Positions 31,675 to 40,362 of a DNA stretch of 64,000 nucleotides are shown here, piece by piece (the first letter of the stretch is position 1; every line of letters starts with the position of its first letter). The notes beneath the pieces were generated by a model. That model saw nothing but the letters and a program-made list of their open reading frames with translations, was not told the origin of the DNA and did no database searches. The DNA comes from Cetobacterium_A somerae (GTDB taxonomy: Bacteria; Fusobacteriota; Fusobacteriia; Fusobacteriales; Fusobacteriaceae): the NCBI RefSeq assembly GCF_044784365.2, contig NZ_CP173065.2; one strand, written 5' to 3'. Made by a program: the position numbers and the translations under genes.

Positions 31675-33141
31675 TTATTTCAGCAATATATTTGATTTCC
31701 CATTTTCTACAGCAATTTTTTCTCTATGTATCAATGGAATATACGGTATATTTTTAGATATTAAAAAAACAATTTTATCATATATTTTATCTCTATTTTC
31801 CTTTTCTTCTTCATCTTTTAAAATCTCTAAAAATGGTAAAGATGCATTATACATATCTTGATCACCTATATCATGCACCATTACTTTTCCCAAATTATAA
31901 ATTAAATACTTTTCATCAAAAAGAACACTATATATAGCTATTTCATAATCTTGATTTTCTAACTTCATTAAGTAAGCCTCTTGTTGGTACGGCACTACTT
32001 CTACTAAAACCCCTTTTAATTCTAATTGTTTTTTCAAACTATTAGCAATTTTTATAGAAATATCGTCATTTAAAACAGTTATCTCTATTTTTTTATTTTT
32101 TACACTACTTTTATTTAAATCATCAATTGAAAAACTACTTTTTCTTACAATAGATAACTTTGACTCAAACAAACTTTCTGGAAAGAATGTACTTACAGAT
32201 TTTTCTTTAAAAATATTTTTCAAAATTTCATCCTTATCGATAGCACTTTCTATAACTTGTCTATTTTTTTTATCTGTAAAAATTTTATTTTTATTTCCAA
32301 ATATTATTGCAACTGTATCCAACTCTTTTGTCTTTTTTAATATTGCATTCTTATCAATAAGTCCTTCTTTTTGAAGTTCTTCTATTTGTTTTGGACTCAA
32401 ATCTAAAACAACATCAACATCCTCATTAAAATATAAAAGTGCTCTTTTTCTATCACTTATCTCTGATAAAATCTCTATTTTAAAAGGACCTGGATTTTTC
32501 TTAAAATATTTATCATTCTTAGATAAAATAACCTCTTTACTTGTTATTTTATCCAATTTATATGGCCCAGTTCCATAAATAATTCCATTTTCATACTTAG
32601 TTATTGAACACATATAATAAGTCAACATTGATAAAAAAAGATTATTTTTTCCTCTTAACTTTATCTCTATTGTATTTATATCTATAATTTTTATATTTTG
32701 AATATCATTAAAAAAATCTTTAAAAACACCACTTTTTAACATCCTCTCAAAAGATTCTTTTACATCTTTTGCTGACATTTTATCCCCATTTTGAAAATAA
32801 ACATCTTCTCTTAACTTAAGTTCTAAAACTCTGTCATCTTTCCATTCCCATTTTTCAACTAAATTTGGAACAACTTCACCTTTTTCATTATAATTAAATA
32901 ATGTATCATAAAGATAGTCTACAACTCTCATTGAATACTGATCCTTCATTAAAATAGGATCTACAGTTGCTATTTTAACTGCTTGCACTATTTTTATTTC
33001 ATCATTATTACTATTAATTATATTATCTTTATTTAAATCACTATACTCATTAAATGGTATCTCTTCTAAATAAGTTTCCACTTCTCCAAAAGTTAAGGTT
33101 ATTGTCAGAGTAAATAAAATTAAGCATAAATATCTTTTCAA
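31675..33141 (-). CDS. Orphan ABC-type peptide-binding protein (SBP family 5)
   Basis: 488 residues with a signal peptide (MKRYLCLILFTLTITLTFG). Family-5 motifs are clear: DPILMKDQYSMRVVDYLYDTLF, NLVEKWEWKDDRVLELKLRED, FQNGDKMSAKDVKESFERML. This family feeds oligopeptide or nickel ABC transporters, yet no permease or ATPase gene is nearby. It lies 17 bases after the HD-GYP gene and 16 bases before the pilin gene, so it belongs to the same transcript. It may present a ligand to the sensor or act on its own. Confidence 0.82.
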   Translation of the reverse strand: MKRYLCLILFTLTITLTFGEVETYLEEIPFNEYSDLNKDNIINSNNDEIKIVQAVKIATVDPILMKDQYSMRVVDYLYDTLFNYNEKGEVVPNLVEKWEWKDDRVLELKLREDVYFQNGDKMSAKDVKESFERMLKSGVFKDFFNDIQNIKIIDINTIEIKLRGKNNLFLSMLTYYMCSITKYENGIIYGTGPYKLDKITSKEVILSKNDKYFKKNPGPFKIEILSEISDRKRALLYFNEDVDVVLDLSPKQIEELQKEGLIDKNAILKKTKELDTVAIIFGNKNKIFTDKKNRQVIESAIDKDEILKNIFKEKSVSTFFPESLFESKLSIVRKSSFSIDDLNKSSVKNKKIEITVLNDDISIKIANSLKKQLELKGVLVEVVPYQQEAYLMKLENQDYEIAIYSVLFDEKYLIYNLGKVMVHDIGDQDMYNASLPFLEILKDEEEKENRDKIYDKIVFLISKNIPYIPLIHREKIAVENGKSNILLK

Positions 33142-33158
33142 ATTTTCACCTCTTAATA

Positions 33159-35267
33159 TTATTTATTATTTTTTATTGCAGAATAGAATTCTGTTGCTAA
33201 ATCTAACGACTCTTTATTTTCTTCATAAATCTTTTCAAATTCTTTATTATTTGCTACAAAAATATCAACTAGTTCTGGATCAAAACTTTTTCCTTTCTCA
33301 TTTTCAATCATTGTTAAGGCTTCTAAATGAGACAGTGCACCTCTATGGAATTTCTTTTGTCTCAATGCATCATACACATCAACAACAGCTACAATTCTCG
33401 CTTCTAGCGGAATATTCTCTCCTTTCAATCCTAAAGGATAACCACTTCCATCCCATTTTTCATGGTGATATCTAACTATATTTTCAGCTACTTTTCCTAG
33501 TTTTAATTTTTTTACTAGATCATACCCTATATTTACATGTTCTTTCACTTTATTAAATTCATCTTTAGTTAATTTAGATGGTTTTTTCAAAATTTCTGAT
33601 GGAATTGCAACTTTTCCTATATCATGCAAAGAAGAAAATCTTTTAATATTCTCTCTTGATTCTGTAGGAACATTTGCCTTTTCAGATAAAAGGGTTGAAT
33701 ACATCCCTAGTCTTTTCACATGATCTCCTGTATCTTCATCATTTAGTTGATTTGCCATCTCTAAAACTTCGATTAATGAAAAACTTAATTCTTCAGCTTT
33801 TTTTCTATTTTTTTCAGATTTAACTATTAATATTATTAAAATAAATATAAATATTACTACTGGTATTGATATTTTTAAAATTAATTTATAATTTTGAGTA
33901 ACTATAGAATTTTTTAACAAATTATTATCTATAACTGTTTTATCAACAGTGAAACTTTCTAATATTGTTTCTATTAAATTTGATAACTCTTTTTGTTCTT
34001 TTGAAATTCCAAAACTAACTCCAAAAGAATCATTTAATATTCCAGCTACTTTAATTTTATCATCTAAAAAATTATTACTTATTACTCCCGTCAATATATT
34101 AAAATAACCTACTAAATATTCACCATCTTGACTTAATAACTTTTCTAATCCCTCTTCATAACTTTCAACTTCTATTATCTGACTATTTTTTAGTATATTT
34201 TTTAAATAAGTATAGCTATAATCCCCTTTTAATACTAATATTTTAGCTTTATCTAAATCTGAAATATTTTGTATAAACCCATCAGATTTTCTATTTGCCA
34301 CTGATAATTTCATTTCATAGTATGGTTTTGTATAATTAATTTTACTTTTACCTTCACTATTTTCAATGGCTATTCCTTCCATATCATATTCTCCATTTTT
34401 TATAAAAACAAATGGCACCCCTATTATTTGCTCTAACTCTTTAGTTATATTAACTGTTAATCCTTGGTAAATACCCTTTTGTTCATAGTAAAAAGGTAAC
34501 ATAAATTTATCTTTTCCTAATTTCACTTTTATAGTTTTATAGCTTTCCTTTACTTTTTCATAACTTGGTGTATCTTTTAGTAAATACTTATAAAATTCTA
34601 TTCTATTTTTTGATAATAATTTTTGAAAACTATCTCCTTCTATAGTGTCCATAGTTTCCTCTATCTCTTTATGAATATTTTTCAAATTTTTCTTAATTGC
34701 TATTTGTTCGTTATATCTAATATTCTCTAAAAGTTTATAATTTGTTTCTCCTGAATTTTTATCATACCAATCTTGTGCTATAAAAGCATCAACTTCTCCC
34801 TCTGAAAGTTTTTCTAATCCTTCGTCTAAGTTTTTCACTTCGATTTTTTCTAGATTTAAGTTGTTGTATCTTTCTTTAAACTCTTTTAATCCATGTTGAT
34901 TTGGAATATATGCTACTTTCAAATTTTTTACATTTCCTAAGTTGGAAAGTGTGGAATTTTTATTAACAACAACTCCTACTCTATATATCATTGGAGTATC
35001 AAAATAATCATACACTCTCTTCCCATCAAGAGTTTCAATCGTTCTTAGTACAACGTCACTATCTTCACCATCTAAATTTATACTTATATTTTTATTTTTT
35101 AATACATCTGCAAAAATATCTATATAAACTCCTTGATATTCACCTTTCTCTAAATCTTTATACAAATACATATCTGTTGTATTTGATGGTATTGTTATAT
35201 TAATGTTATCTTTTGAAAAAATACTACAACTTACTAACATTAAATATAATAATATTATTTTTTTCAT
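33159..35267 (-). CDS. Membrane HD-GYP c-di-GMP phosphodiesterase with two periplasmic solute-binding domains
   Basis: The start is the ATG at 35267: GGAGG lies five bases upstream and a signal sequence (MKKIILLYLMLVSC) follows. Reading frame continues upstream, but that DNA is the riboswitch. The 702-residue product has two tandem family-3 solute-binding domains (about 25-215 and 240-450), a membrane helix (about 462-485), and a cytosolic HD-GYP domain with HDIGK (His548-Asp549) and HHEKWDGSGYP (Gly609-Tyr610-Pro611). All core HD-GYP residues seen are intact, so hydrolysis of c-di-GMP is expected. First gene after a c-di-GMP riboswitch. Confidence 0.9.
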   Translation of the reverse strand: MKKIILLYLMLVSCSIFSKDNINITIPSNTTDMYLYKDLEKGEYQGVYIDIFADVLKNKNISINLDGEDSDVVLRTIETLDGKRVYDYFDTPMIYRVGVVVNKNSTLSNLGNVKNLKVAYIPNQHGLKEFKERYNNLNLEKIEVKNLDEGLEKLSEGEVDAFIAQDWYDKNSGETNYKLLENIRYNEQIAIKKNLKNIHKEIEETMDTIEGDSFQKLLSKNRIEFYKYLLKDTPSYEKVKESYKTIKVKLGKDKFMLPFYYEQKGIYQGLTVNITKELEQIIGVPFVFIKNGEYDMEGIAIENSEGKSKINYTKPYYEMKLSVANRKSDGFIQNISDLDKAKILVLKGDYSYTYLKNILKNSQIIEVESYEEGLEKLLSQDGEYLVGYFNILTGVISNNFLDDKIKVAGILNDSFGVSFGISKEQKELSNLIETILESFTVDKTVIDNNLLKNSIVTQNYKLILKISIPVVIFIFILIILIVKSEKNRKKAEELSFSLIEVLEMANQLNDEDTGDHVKRLGMYSTLLSEKANVPTESRENIKRFSSLHDIGKVAIPSEILKKPSKLTKDEFNKVKEHVNIGYDLVKKLKLGKVAENIVRYHHEKWDGSGYPLGLKGENIPLEARIVAVVDVYDALRQKKFHRGALSHLEALTMIENEKGKSFDPELVDIFVANNKEFEKIYEENKESLDLATEFYSAIKNNK

Positions 35268-35293
35268 TTTTTCCTCCATAAATAATTTTTTGC

Positions 35294-35328
35294 AAAAAAA
35301 ACTGCAATAATCACAAAGACTACTGCAG
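35294..35328 (-). terminator. Riboswitch-controlled terminator
   Basis: The stem CTGCAGTAGTC / GATTATTGCAG (11 pairs with G-U) is followed by eight T on the minus strand. Its 5' arm begins in the last conserved bases of the aptamer (GCTGC). Ligand-bound aptamer and terminator therefore cannot form together, which implies that ligand turns expression on. Confidence 0.82.
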
Positions 35329-35388
35329 CTGGCTGCCATTTTAAAGACCCTATAGCTTTGCGTCATAGGGTTTCCCCTACTTTGCCTT
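35323..35388 (-). promoter_or_regulatory. c-di-GMP-I (GEMM-I) riboswitch aptamer
   Basis: On the minus strand: AAGGCAAAG, then a GAAA-capped P2 hairpin TAGGG-GAAA-CCCTA (35366-35379), the hallmark junction GACGCAAAGC, and a P3 arm with GGGTCT, TGGCAGCC and GCTGC. The bases matching A18, G20 and A47 of the Vc2 aptamer are kept. G at position 20 argues for c-di-GMP rather than cGAMP. P1 is not obvious by eye. It controls the HD-GYP and fimbria-like operon. Confidence 0.88.
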
Positions 35389-35409
35389 ATAAATAAAGAT
35401 TTCTCTTTA

Positions 35410-35438
35410 ATTATAATCAATCAAAACATTAAAGTCAA
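35410..35438 (-). promoter_or_regulatory. Promoter of the c-di-GMP riboswitch operon
   Basis: Minus strand TTGACT (35433-35438), 17-base spacer, perfect TATAAT (35410-35415). It lies just after the guaB stop codon and about 15 bases before the aptamer. Confidence 0.85.
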
Positions 35439-35448
35439 CTTTTTATAT

Positions 35449-36906
35449 CTATTTAGAATAGTTTGGAGCCTCTTTAGTTATAATAATATCGTGTGGATGA
35501 CTCTCTTTTAATCCTGCTCCTGTAATTTTTACAAATTTTCCATGAACTTTTAAATCTTCAATTGTTGATGTTCCACAATATCCCATTCCAGCTCTCACTC
35601 CTCCACAAAGTTGGAAAACAACATCTTTCAAACTTCCCTTATACGAAACTCTTCCCTCTATTCCTTCAGGAACTAATTTTTTAGCATCATTTTGGAAATA
35701 TCTATCTTTCGATCCTCTTTTCATTGCTGCCATTGAACCCATTCCTACATATACTTTATATCTTCTTCCCTCATATATCATCTCTTCTCCAGGGGCTTCA
35801 GTTGTTCCTGCTAATAATCCTCCTAACATTACACAATCTGCTCCTGCCGCTAAAGCTTTTACCATGTCTCCAGATAGTTTTATTCCACCATCTGCTATAA
35901 CACCAATCCCTCTTGTTTTACAAACTTCATATACATCATTAACTGCTGATAATTGAGGAACACCTACTCCAGCTACAACTCTCGTTGTACAAATAGATCC
36001 TGGTCCTACTCCTACTTTAACAGCATTTACTCCAGCTTCTATTAAATCTAAAGCTGCTTCTGCAGTTACTATATTTCCACCAATTATGTTTAACTTAGGA
36101 AAATTTTCTCTAATCTCTTTTATTTTTTCCATAACACCTTTTGAATGACCATGTGCTGAATCTACAGTTATTATATCTACACCAGCTTCTACTAGAGCTT
36201 TTACTCTTTCTAAAGTATCTGCTCCAACACCAACTGCTCCACCAACTCTTAATCTTCCTTGAGAATCTTTACATGCAAATGGATACTCTACTAAATTATC
36301 AATATCTTTTATTGTTATTAGTCCTTTTAACTTTCCATTTTCGTCAACTATTGGTAATTTCTCTATTCTATTTTCTAATAATATATCTTTTGCTTCTTCT
36401 AATGTTGTTCCAACAGGTGCTGTTACTAAATTTTCTTTTGTCATTATGTCACTTACTAATTGATCCATATCTTTTCTATACTTCAAATCTCTATTTGTTA
36501 TGATACCAATCAATGACCCATCTTCTTCAATTACTGGTAATCCTGATATTTTATATCTTCTCATTATCTCTTCAGCATGCCATACTGTAGAATCTTTAGT
36601 TAAAGTTACTGGATTTTTTATCATTCCGCTTTCATTTCTTTTTACTCTGTCTACTTCAGCAGCTTGATCTTCTATACTCATATTTTTATGTATAAATCCA
36701 ATTCCACCTTGTCTTGCTAAAGCTATTGCTAAGTCTCCTTCTGTTACTGTATCCATCGCTGCACTTAAAACTGGAATATTCAATTCGATATCCTTTGTAA
36801 GTCTTGTTTTTAAACTCACTTCATGCGGTAATACCTCTGATCTCGCTGGAACTAATAGCACGTCATCAAAAGTTATTGCTTCTTTTATTATTTTTCCATT
36901 CATCAT
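35449..36906 (-). CDS. guaB: IMP dehydrogenase
   Basis: 485 residues. The barrel is interrupted by two CBS domains (about 95-205). The active-site loop GPGSICTTRVVAGVG contains the catalytic Cys, and GMGSMAAMKRGSKDRY is the flap region. It converts IMP to XMP, the first step to GMP. Start is one of two adjacent ATGs (36906, 36903). It follows the purD terminator in the same direction; no good terminator separates it from the riboswitch promoter downstream. Confidence 0.96.
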   Translation of the reverse strand: MMNGKIIKEAITFDDVLLVPARSEVLPHEVSLKTRLTKDIELNIPVLSAAMDTVTEGDLAIALARQGGIGFIHKNMSIEDQAAEVDRVKRNESGMIKNPVTLTKDSTVWHAEEIMRRYKISGLPVIEEDGSLIGIITNRDLKYRKDMDQLVSDIMTKENLVTAPVGTTLEEAKDILLENRIEKLPIVDENGKLKGLITIKDIDNLVEYPFACKDSQGRLRVGGAVGVGADTLERVKALVEAGVDIITVDSAHGHSKGVMEKIKEIRENFPKLNIIGGNIVTAEAALDLIEAGVNAVKVGVGPGSICTTRVVAGVGVPQLSAVNDVYEVCKTRGIGVIADGGIKLSGDMVKALAAGADCVMLGGLLAGTTEAPGEEMIYEGRRYKVYVGMGSMAAMKRGSKDRYFQNDAKKLVPEGIEGRVSYKGSLKDVVFQLCGGVRAGMGYCGTSTIEDLKVHGKFVKITGAGLKESHPHDIIITKEAPNYSK

Positions 36907-36946
36907 TTTCCTACTGCCTCCAATTATAATTTTCCAATTTTTAAAT

Positions 36947-36984
36947 AAAGACCTGCACTTTTTTTTAGTACTGTGCAGGTCTTT
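36947..36984 (-). terminator. Terminator of the pur operon
   Basis: The stem AAAGACCTGCAC / GTGCAGGTCTTT lies right after the purD stop codon. On the minus strand it is followed by ATTTAAAAATT, a modest T-run, so some read-through into guaB is possible. Confidence 0.75.
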
Positions 36985-36986
36985 TT

Positions 36987-38237
36987 TTATTTATTTTCGT
37001 TATTATAGCACATTTTTGAGCCTATGTCATTTCTAAAAAATAATTTTTTACAATTTATTTTTTTCACATCTAAATAAGCATTCTTTTTTGCTTCTTCCAA
37101 GGTATTTCCATAAGCTACCACAGATAATACTCTTCCACCATTTGTTTCAATTTTGCCATGAACTTTTCTAGTTCCCATATGAAATACTACAGATTCTAAA
37201 TCCTTTGGTATTTCTATTTCACTTCCTATTGTTGATGATTTTGGATAATTTTCTGAAGCCATTACCACTGCTACTGTATATCTATCATCCCACTCTAAGT
37301 CTACATCTTTATTTTCCATTAAATCCAATATTGCTTTAACAAAATCTGACTTTAATCTTGGAAGAATCCCCTCAGCTTCGGGATCTCCAAATCTAGCGTT
37401 AAACTCTATCGTCTTTACACCATCTTTTGTTAACATTATTCCACCAAAAAGAAATCCTTTAAATGAAATTCCATCTTTTGCCATTCCTTTAGCCATTGGT
37501 TTTAATATTTTTTCTAAAGTTTCATCTATTACATTCGAATCAATTTTATCTACTGGTGAGTAAACTCCCATTCCACCAGTATTTGGCCCTTCATCATTAT
37601 CATAAGCTCTTTTATGATCTTGGGCTATTTCTAATGGAATTACTGTCTCGCCATTTGTTAAAGCGATTATAGAAAATTCAAACCCATCTAAGTACTCTTC
37701 TATTACAACCTTATTATTCGGGATACTAAAAGCTACTTCTAATGCTTCAATTGCCTCTGACATTAAAAATGCAACAGTTACACCTTTTCCTGCTTTTAAT
37801 CCATCCTCTTTTATAACTATTGGAGTACCTTTTTCTTCTACATACTTTACTGCTAATTCCAAGTCAGTAAATGTTTCATAATCTCCAGTAGGTACACCAT
37901 ATTTTTTCATAAGTTTTTTAGCAAACTCTTTACTTGATTCAATTTTTGCAGCTTCTTTTGTAGGACCAAAGATTTTTAATCCTCTTCTTTCAAATTCATT
38001 TACAATTCCTAAAGCAAGAACATTTTCCGGTCCCACAATTGTCAAATCTATTTTATTTTTTTGAGCAAAATCTGCTAACTCTTCTATTTTTTCTTCTGGG
38101 ATATTAATCAATGTACCTAAGCTTTCCATACCAATATTCCCAGGGGCTATAAATATTTCTTTAACTAAATCACTTTCTTTTACTTTCCATGCAATTGCAT
38201 GTTCTCTTCCACCTTTTCCAACTATAAGAACTTTCAT
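36987..38237 (-). CDS. purD: Phosphoribosylamine-glycine ligase
   Basis: The ATG at 38237 is chosen because GGAGGAG lies just upstream and it gives the family N-terminus MKVLIVGKGGREHAIAWK; an in-frame TTG 12 bases earlier would place the ribosome binding site inside the gene. The 416-residue ATP-grasp enzyme has VIKEDGLKAGKGV, GPNTGGMGVYSP and FNARFGDPEAE. It makes glycinamide ribonucleotide. Last gene of the purine operon. Confidence 0.95.
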   Translation of the reverse strand: MKVLIVGKGGREHAIAWKVKESDLVKEIFIAPGNIGMESLGTLINIPEEKIEELADFAQKNKIDLTIVGPENVLALGIVNEFERRGLKIFGPTKEAAKIESSKEFAKKLMKKYGVPTGDYETFTDLELAVKYVEEKGTPIVIKEDGLKAGKGVTVAFLMSEAIEALEVAFSIPNNKVVIEEYLDGFEFSIIALTNGETVIPLEIAQDHKRAYDNDEGPNTGGMGVYSPVDKIDSNVIDETLEKILKPMAKGMAKDGISFKGFLFGGIMLTKDGVKTIEFNARFGDPEAEGILPRLKSDFVKAILDLMENKDVDLEWDDRYTVAVVMASENYPKSSTIGSEIEIPKDLESVVFHMGTRKVHGKIETNGGRVLSVVAYGNTLEEAKKNAYLDVKKINCKKLFFRNDIGSKMCYNNENK

Positions 38238-38251
38238 AAACTCCTCCAAAA

Positions 38252-39781
38252 TTAATGTTTAAAGTGCCTAACTCCTGTAAATACCATAGCTATTCCATGC
38301 TTATTACACGCCTCTATTGAAAGGGTATCTTTTATTGATCCTCCTGGTTGAATTATAGCTGTAATTCCAAATTTAGCAGCTAACTCTACTGTATCGTCCA
38401 TTGGGAAAAACGCATCAGAAGCTAAAACCGCTCCTTCACACTTTTTGTGTCCCTGCTCTAAAGCTATTTTAGCAGCACCCACTCTATTCATTTGTCCTGC
38501 CCCTATTCCTATAGTCTGGTTATCTTTTCCCACAACAATCGCATTAGACTTTACATGTTTTACAACATTCCAAGTAAATATCAATGCTTCTATCTCTTCA
38601 TCTGTTGGTTTTCTTTCAGTTACACATATAAGTTCATCTTTAGATACTTTCATCTCATCAAACTCTTGAATTAGTGCTCCATCCATAACAGATGTTACTT
38701 TCATTTTATTTAAAATTTCACTTTCCATATCAATTTGTAATACTCTTATATTTTTCTTTTGAGTAATAATATCTAAAGCTTCTTTTTCAAAACTTGGAGC
38801 TATTATAATTTCTAAAAATAATTTCGATAAATCTTCTGCAACCATTTTTGTTATACATGAATTGCTTACAACAATTCCTCCGAAAATCGATGTTTTATCA
38901 GCTTCATAAGCTTTTTTCCAAGCTTCATTTATATTTTTTCCACTTCCTACACCACATGGATTCATATGCTTAACTGCAACTACAGTTGGTTCTTTAAACT
39001 CTTTCAATATTTCTAATGCTGCATTAGCATCTTGGATATTATTATATGATAACTCTTTCCCGTGTAATTGTTTGGCATTTCCCATAGAGTATCCTGCAAA
39101 GCTTTTTTTGTAAAACCCAGCTTTTTGATGTGGATTCTCTCCATATCTTAAGTCTTGTACTTTTTCATAAGTTACAGTTATTGTTTCTGGGAATTTTTCT
39201 TCCACTTTATTTGTTAAATACTCTGCAATTAAAGTATCGTATGATGACGTATGTCTAAATACTTTTGCTGCTAATCTCTCTCTCGTTTCTAATAAGGTAT
39301 CTCCAGCTTCTTTTAGCTCACAAACCACTGCTTTATAATCCTTTGGATCAACTATTACTGTAACTGATTTGTAATTTTTAGCTGCTGATCTTAGCATACT
39401 TGGCCCACCTATATCTATATTTTCAATTAACTCTTCATGAGTTACATTTTTTTTAGCTAATGTTTCTTTAAATGGATATAAATTTACAACTACCATATCT
39501 ATTAAATCTATTTTATTATCTTCTAAAGCTTTTAAATGATTTTTATTATCTCTAACACACAATAATGCTCCATGAACATTTGGATGTAATGTTTTTACTC
39601 TTCCATCCATAATTTCTGGAAAACTTGTAATATCCGATATACTTAATGTCTTTATCCCCGCTTCATCTAATGTTTTCTTTGTCCCACCTGTAGAAATTAT
39701 TTCATATCCTAACTCTACTAACTCTTTAGTTAATTCTACTATTCCTGTTTTATCAGATACACTTATTAACGCACGTTTCAT
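38252..39781 (-). CDS. purH: Bifunctional AICAR formyltransferase / IMP cyclohydrolase
   Basis: 509 residues catalysing the last two steps to IMP. The cyclohydrolase part begins RALISVSDKTGI with ISTGGTKKTL and GRVKTLHPNVHGALL. The formyltransferase part has KHMNPCGVG (catalytic Lys-His), IGIGAGQMNRV and the FFPMDDTVELAAKFGI block. It lies between purN and purD. Confidence 0.96.
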   Translation of the reverse strand: MKRALISVSDKTGIVELTKELVELGYEIISTGGTKKTLDEAGIKTLSISDITSFPEIMDGRVKTLHPNVHGALLCVRDNKNHLKALEDNKIDLIDMVVVNLYPFKETLAKKNVTHEELIENIDIGGPSMLRSAAKNYKSVTVIVDPKDYKAVVCELKEAGDTLLETRERLAAKVFRHTSSYDTLIAEYLTNKVEEKFPETITVTYEKVQDLRYGENPHQKAGFYKKSFAGYSMGNAKQLHGKELSYNNIQDANAALEILKEFKEPTVVAVKHMNPCGVGSGKNINEAWKKAYEADKTSIFGGIVVSNSCITKMVAEDLSKLFLEIIIAPSFEKEALDIITQKKNIRVLQIDMESEILNKMKVTSVMDGALIQEFDEMKVSKDELICVTERKPTDEEIEALIFTWNVVKHVKSNAIVVGKDNQTIGIGAGQMNRVGAAKIALEQGHKKCEGAVLASDAFFPMDDTVELAAKFGITAIIQPGGSIKDTLSIEACNKHGIAMVFTGVRHFKH

Positions 39782-39786
39782 CTATA

Positions 39787-40362
39787 TTATTCTCCCTTTT
39801 TAAATAACTTTGTTAAAATCATAGGATAAATTCTATGTTCTATTTCATGTATTTTATTTTTAAGATCCTCTAATCCCCATTGAGGGTCTATTTTTAATCT
39901 TTCTTGATATATTATCTCCCCTGTATCAACTCCACTATCCACATAATGAATAGTCACTCCTGTTTTACTTGCTCTAGCTTTGTATGCATCTCCAATACCA
40001 TCTTTTCCTGGAAATTCAGGTAAATAAGCTGGATGGATATTTATTATTTTATTAAAATATTCCTCCAATAATATTGGCGATATTATCCTCATATATCCCG
40101 CTAAAACTATATATTCTATCTCAGATTTTTTTAATATATCTATAATCTTCTCTTCAAATTCCATTTTTGTGTTATACTCTTTTGGATTAATAAAATAATA
40201 TGGTATCCCTAACGACTTTGCTCTTTCTATAGCGTATGCACTCTCTTTATCAACAATTAGAACTTTAACTTCGTATCCTTTTCCCTCTCCTGACTTTTGA
40301 GCTTCAACTATCCTCTGAAAATTCCCACCATTTCCAGAAGCAAAAACAGCAATTTTTACCAT
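39787..40362 (-). CDS. purN: Phosphoribosylglycinamide formyltransferase (folate-dependent)
   Basis: 191 residues. It begins KIAVFASGNGGNFQ and carries LAGYMRIIS, IHPAYLPEFPGKDGI (with the catalytic Asn/His region) and HYVDSGVDTGEIIYQ. It uses 10-formyltetrahydrofolate to formylate GAR. The start overlaps the end of purM by 7 bases. Confidence 0.94.
   Translation of the reverse strand: MVKIAVFASGNGGNFQRIVEAQKSGEGKGYEVKVLIVDKESAYAIERAKSLGIPYYFINPKEYNTKMEFEEKIIDILKKSEIEYIVLAGYMRIISPILLEEYFNKIINIHPAYLPEFPGKDGIGDAYKARASKTGVTIHYVDSGVDTGEIIYQERLKIDPQWGLEDLKNKIHEIEHRIYPMILTKLFKKGE

Noticed and set aside
35268..35420. A longer N-terminus for the HD-GYP protein, beginning at 35420
   Set aside because: The extension is the riboswitch and its terminator read as codons. 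The ATG at 35267 has GGAGG five bases upstream and starts a signal sequence.
36917..36928. A perfect TATAAT before guaB as its promoter
   Set aside because: Transcription would begin at or after the GGAGG ribosome binding site, and there is no -35 match at the right distance.
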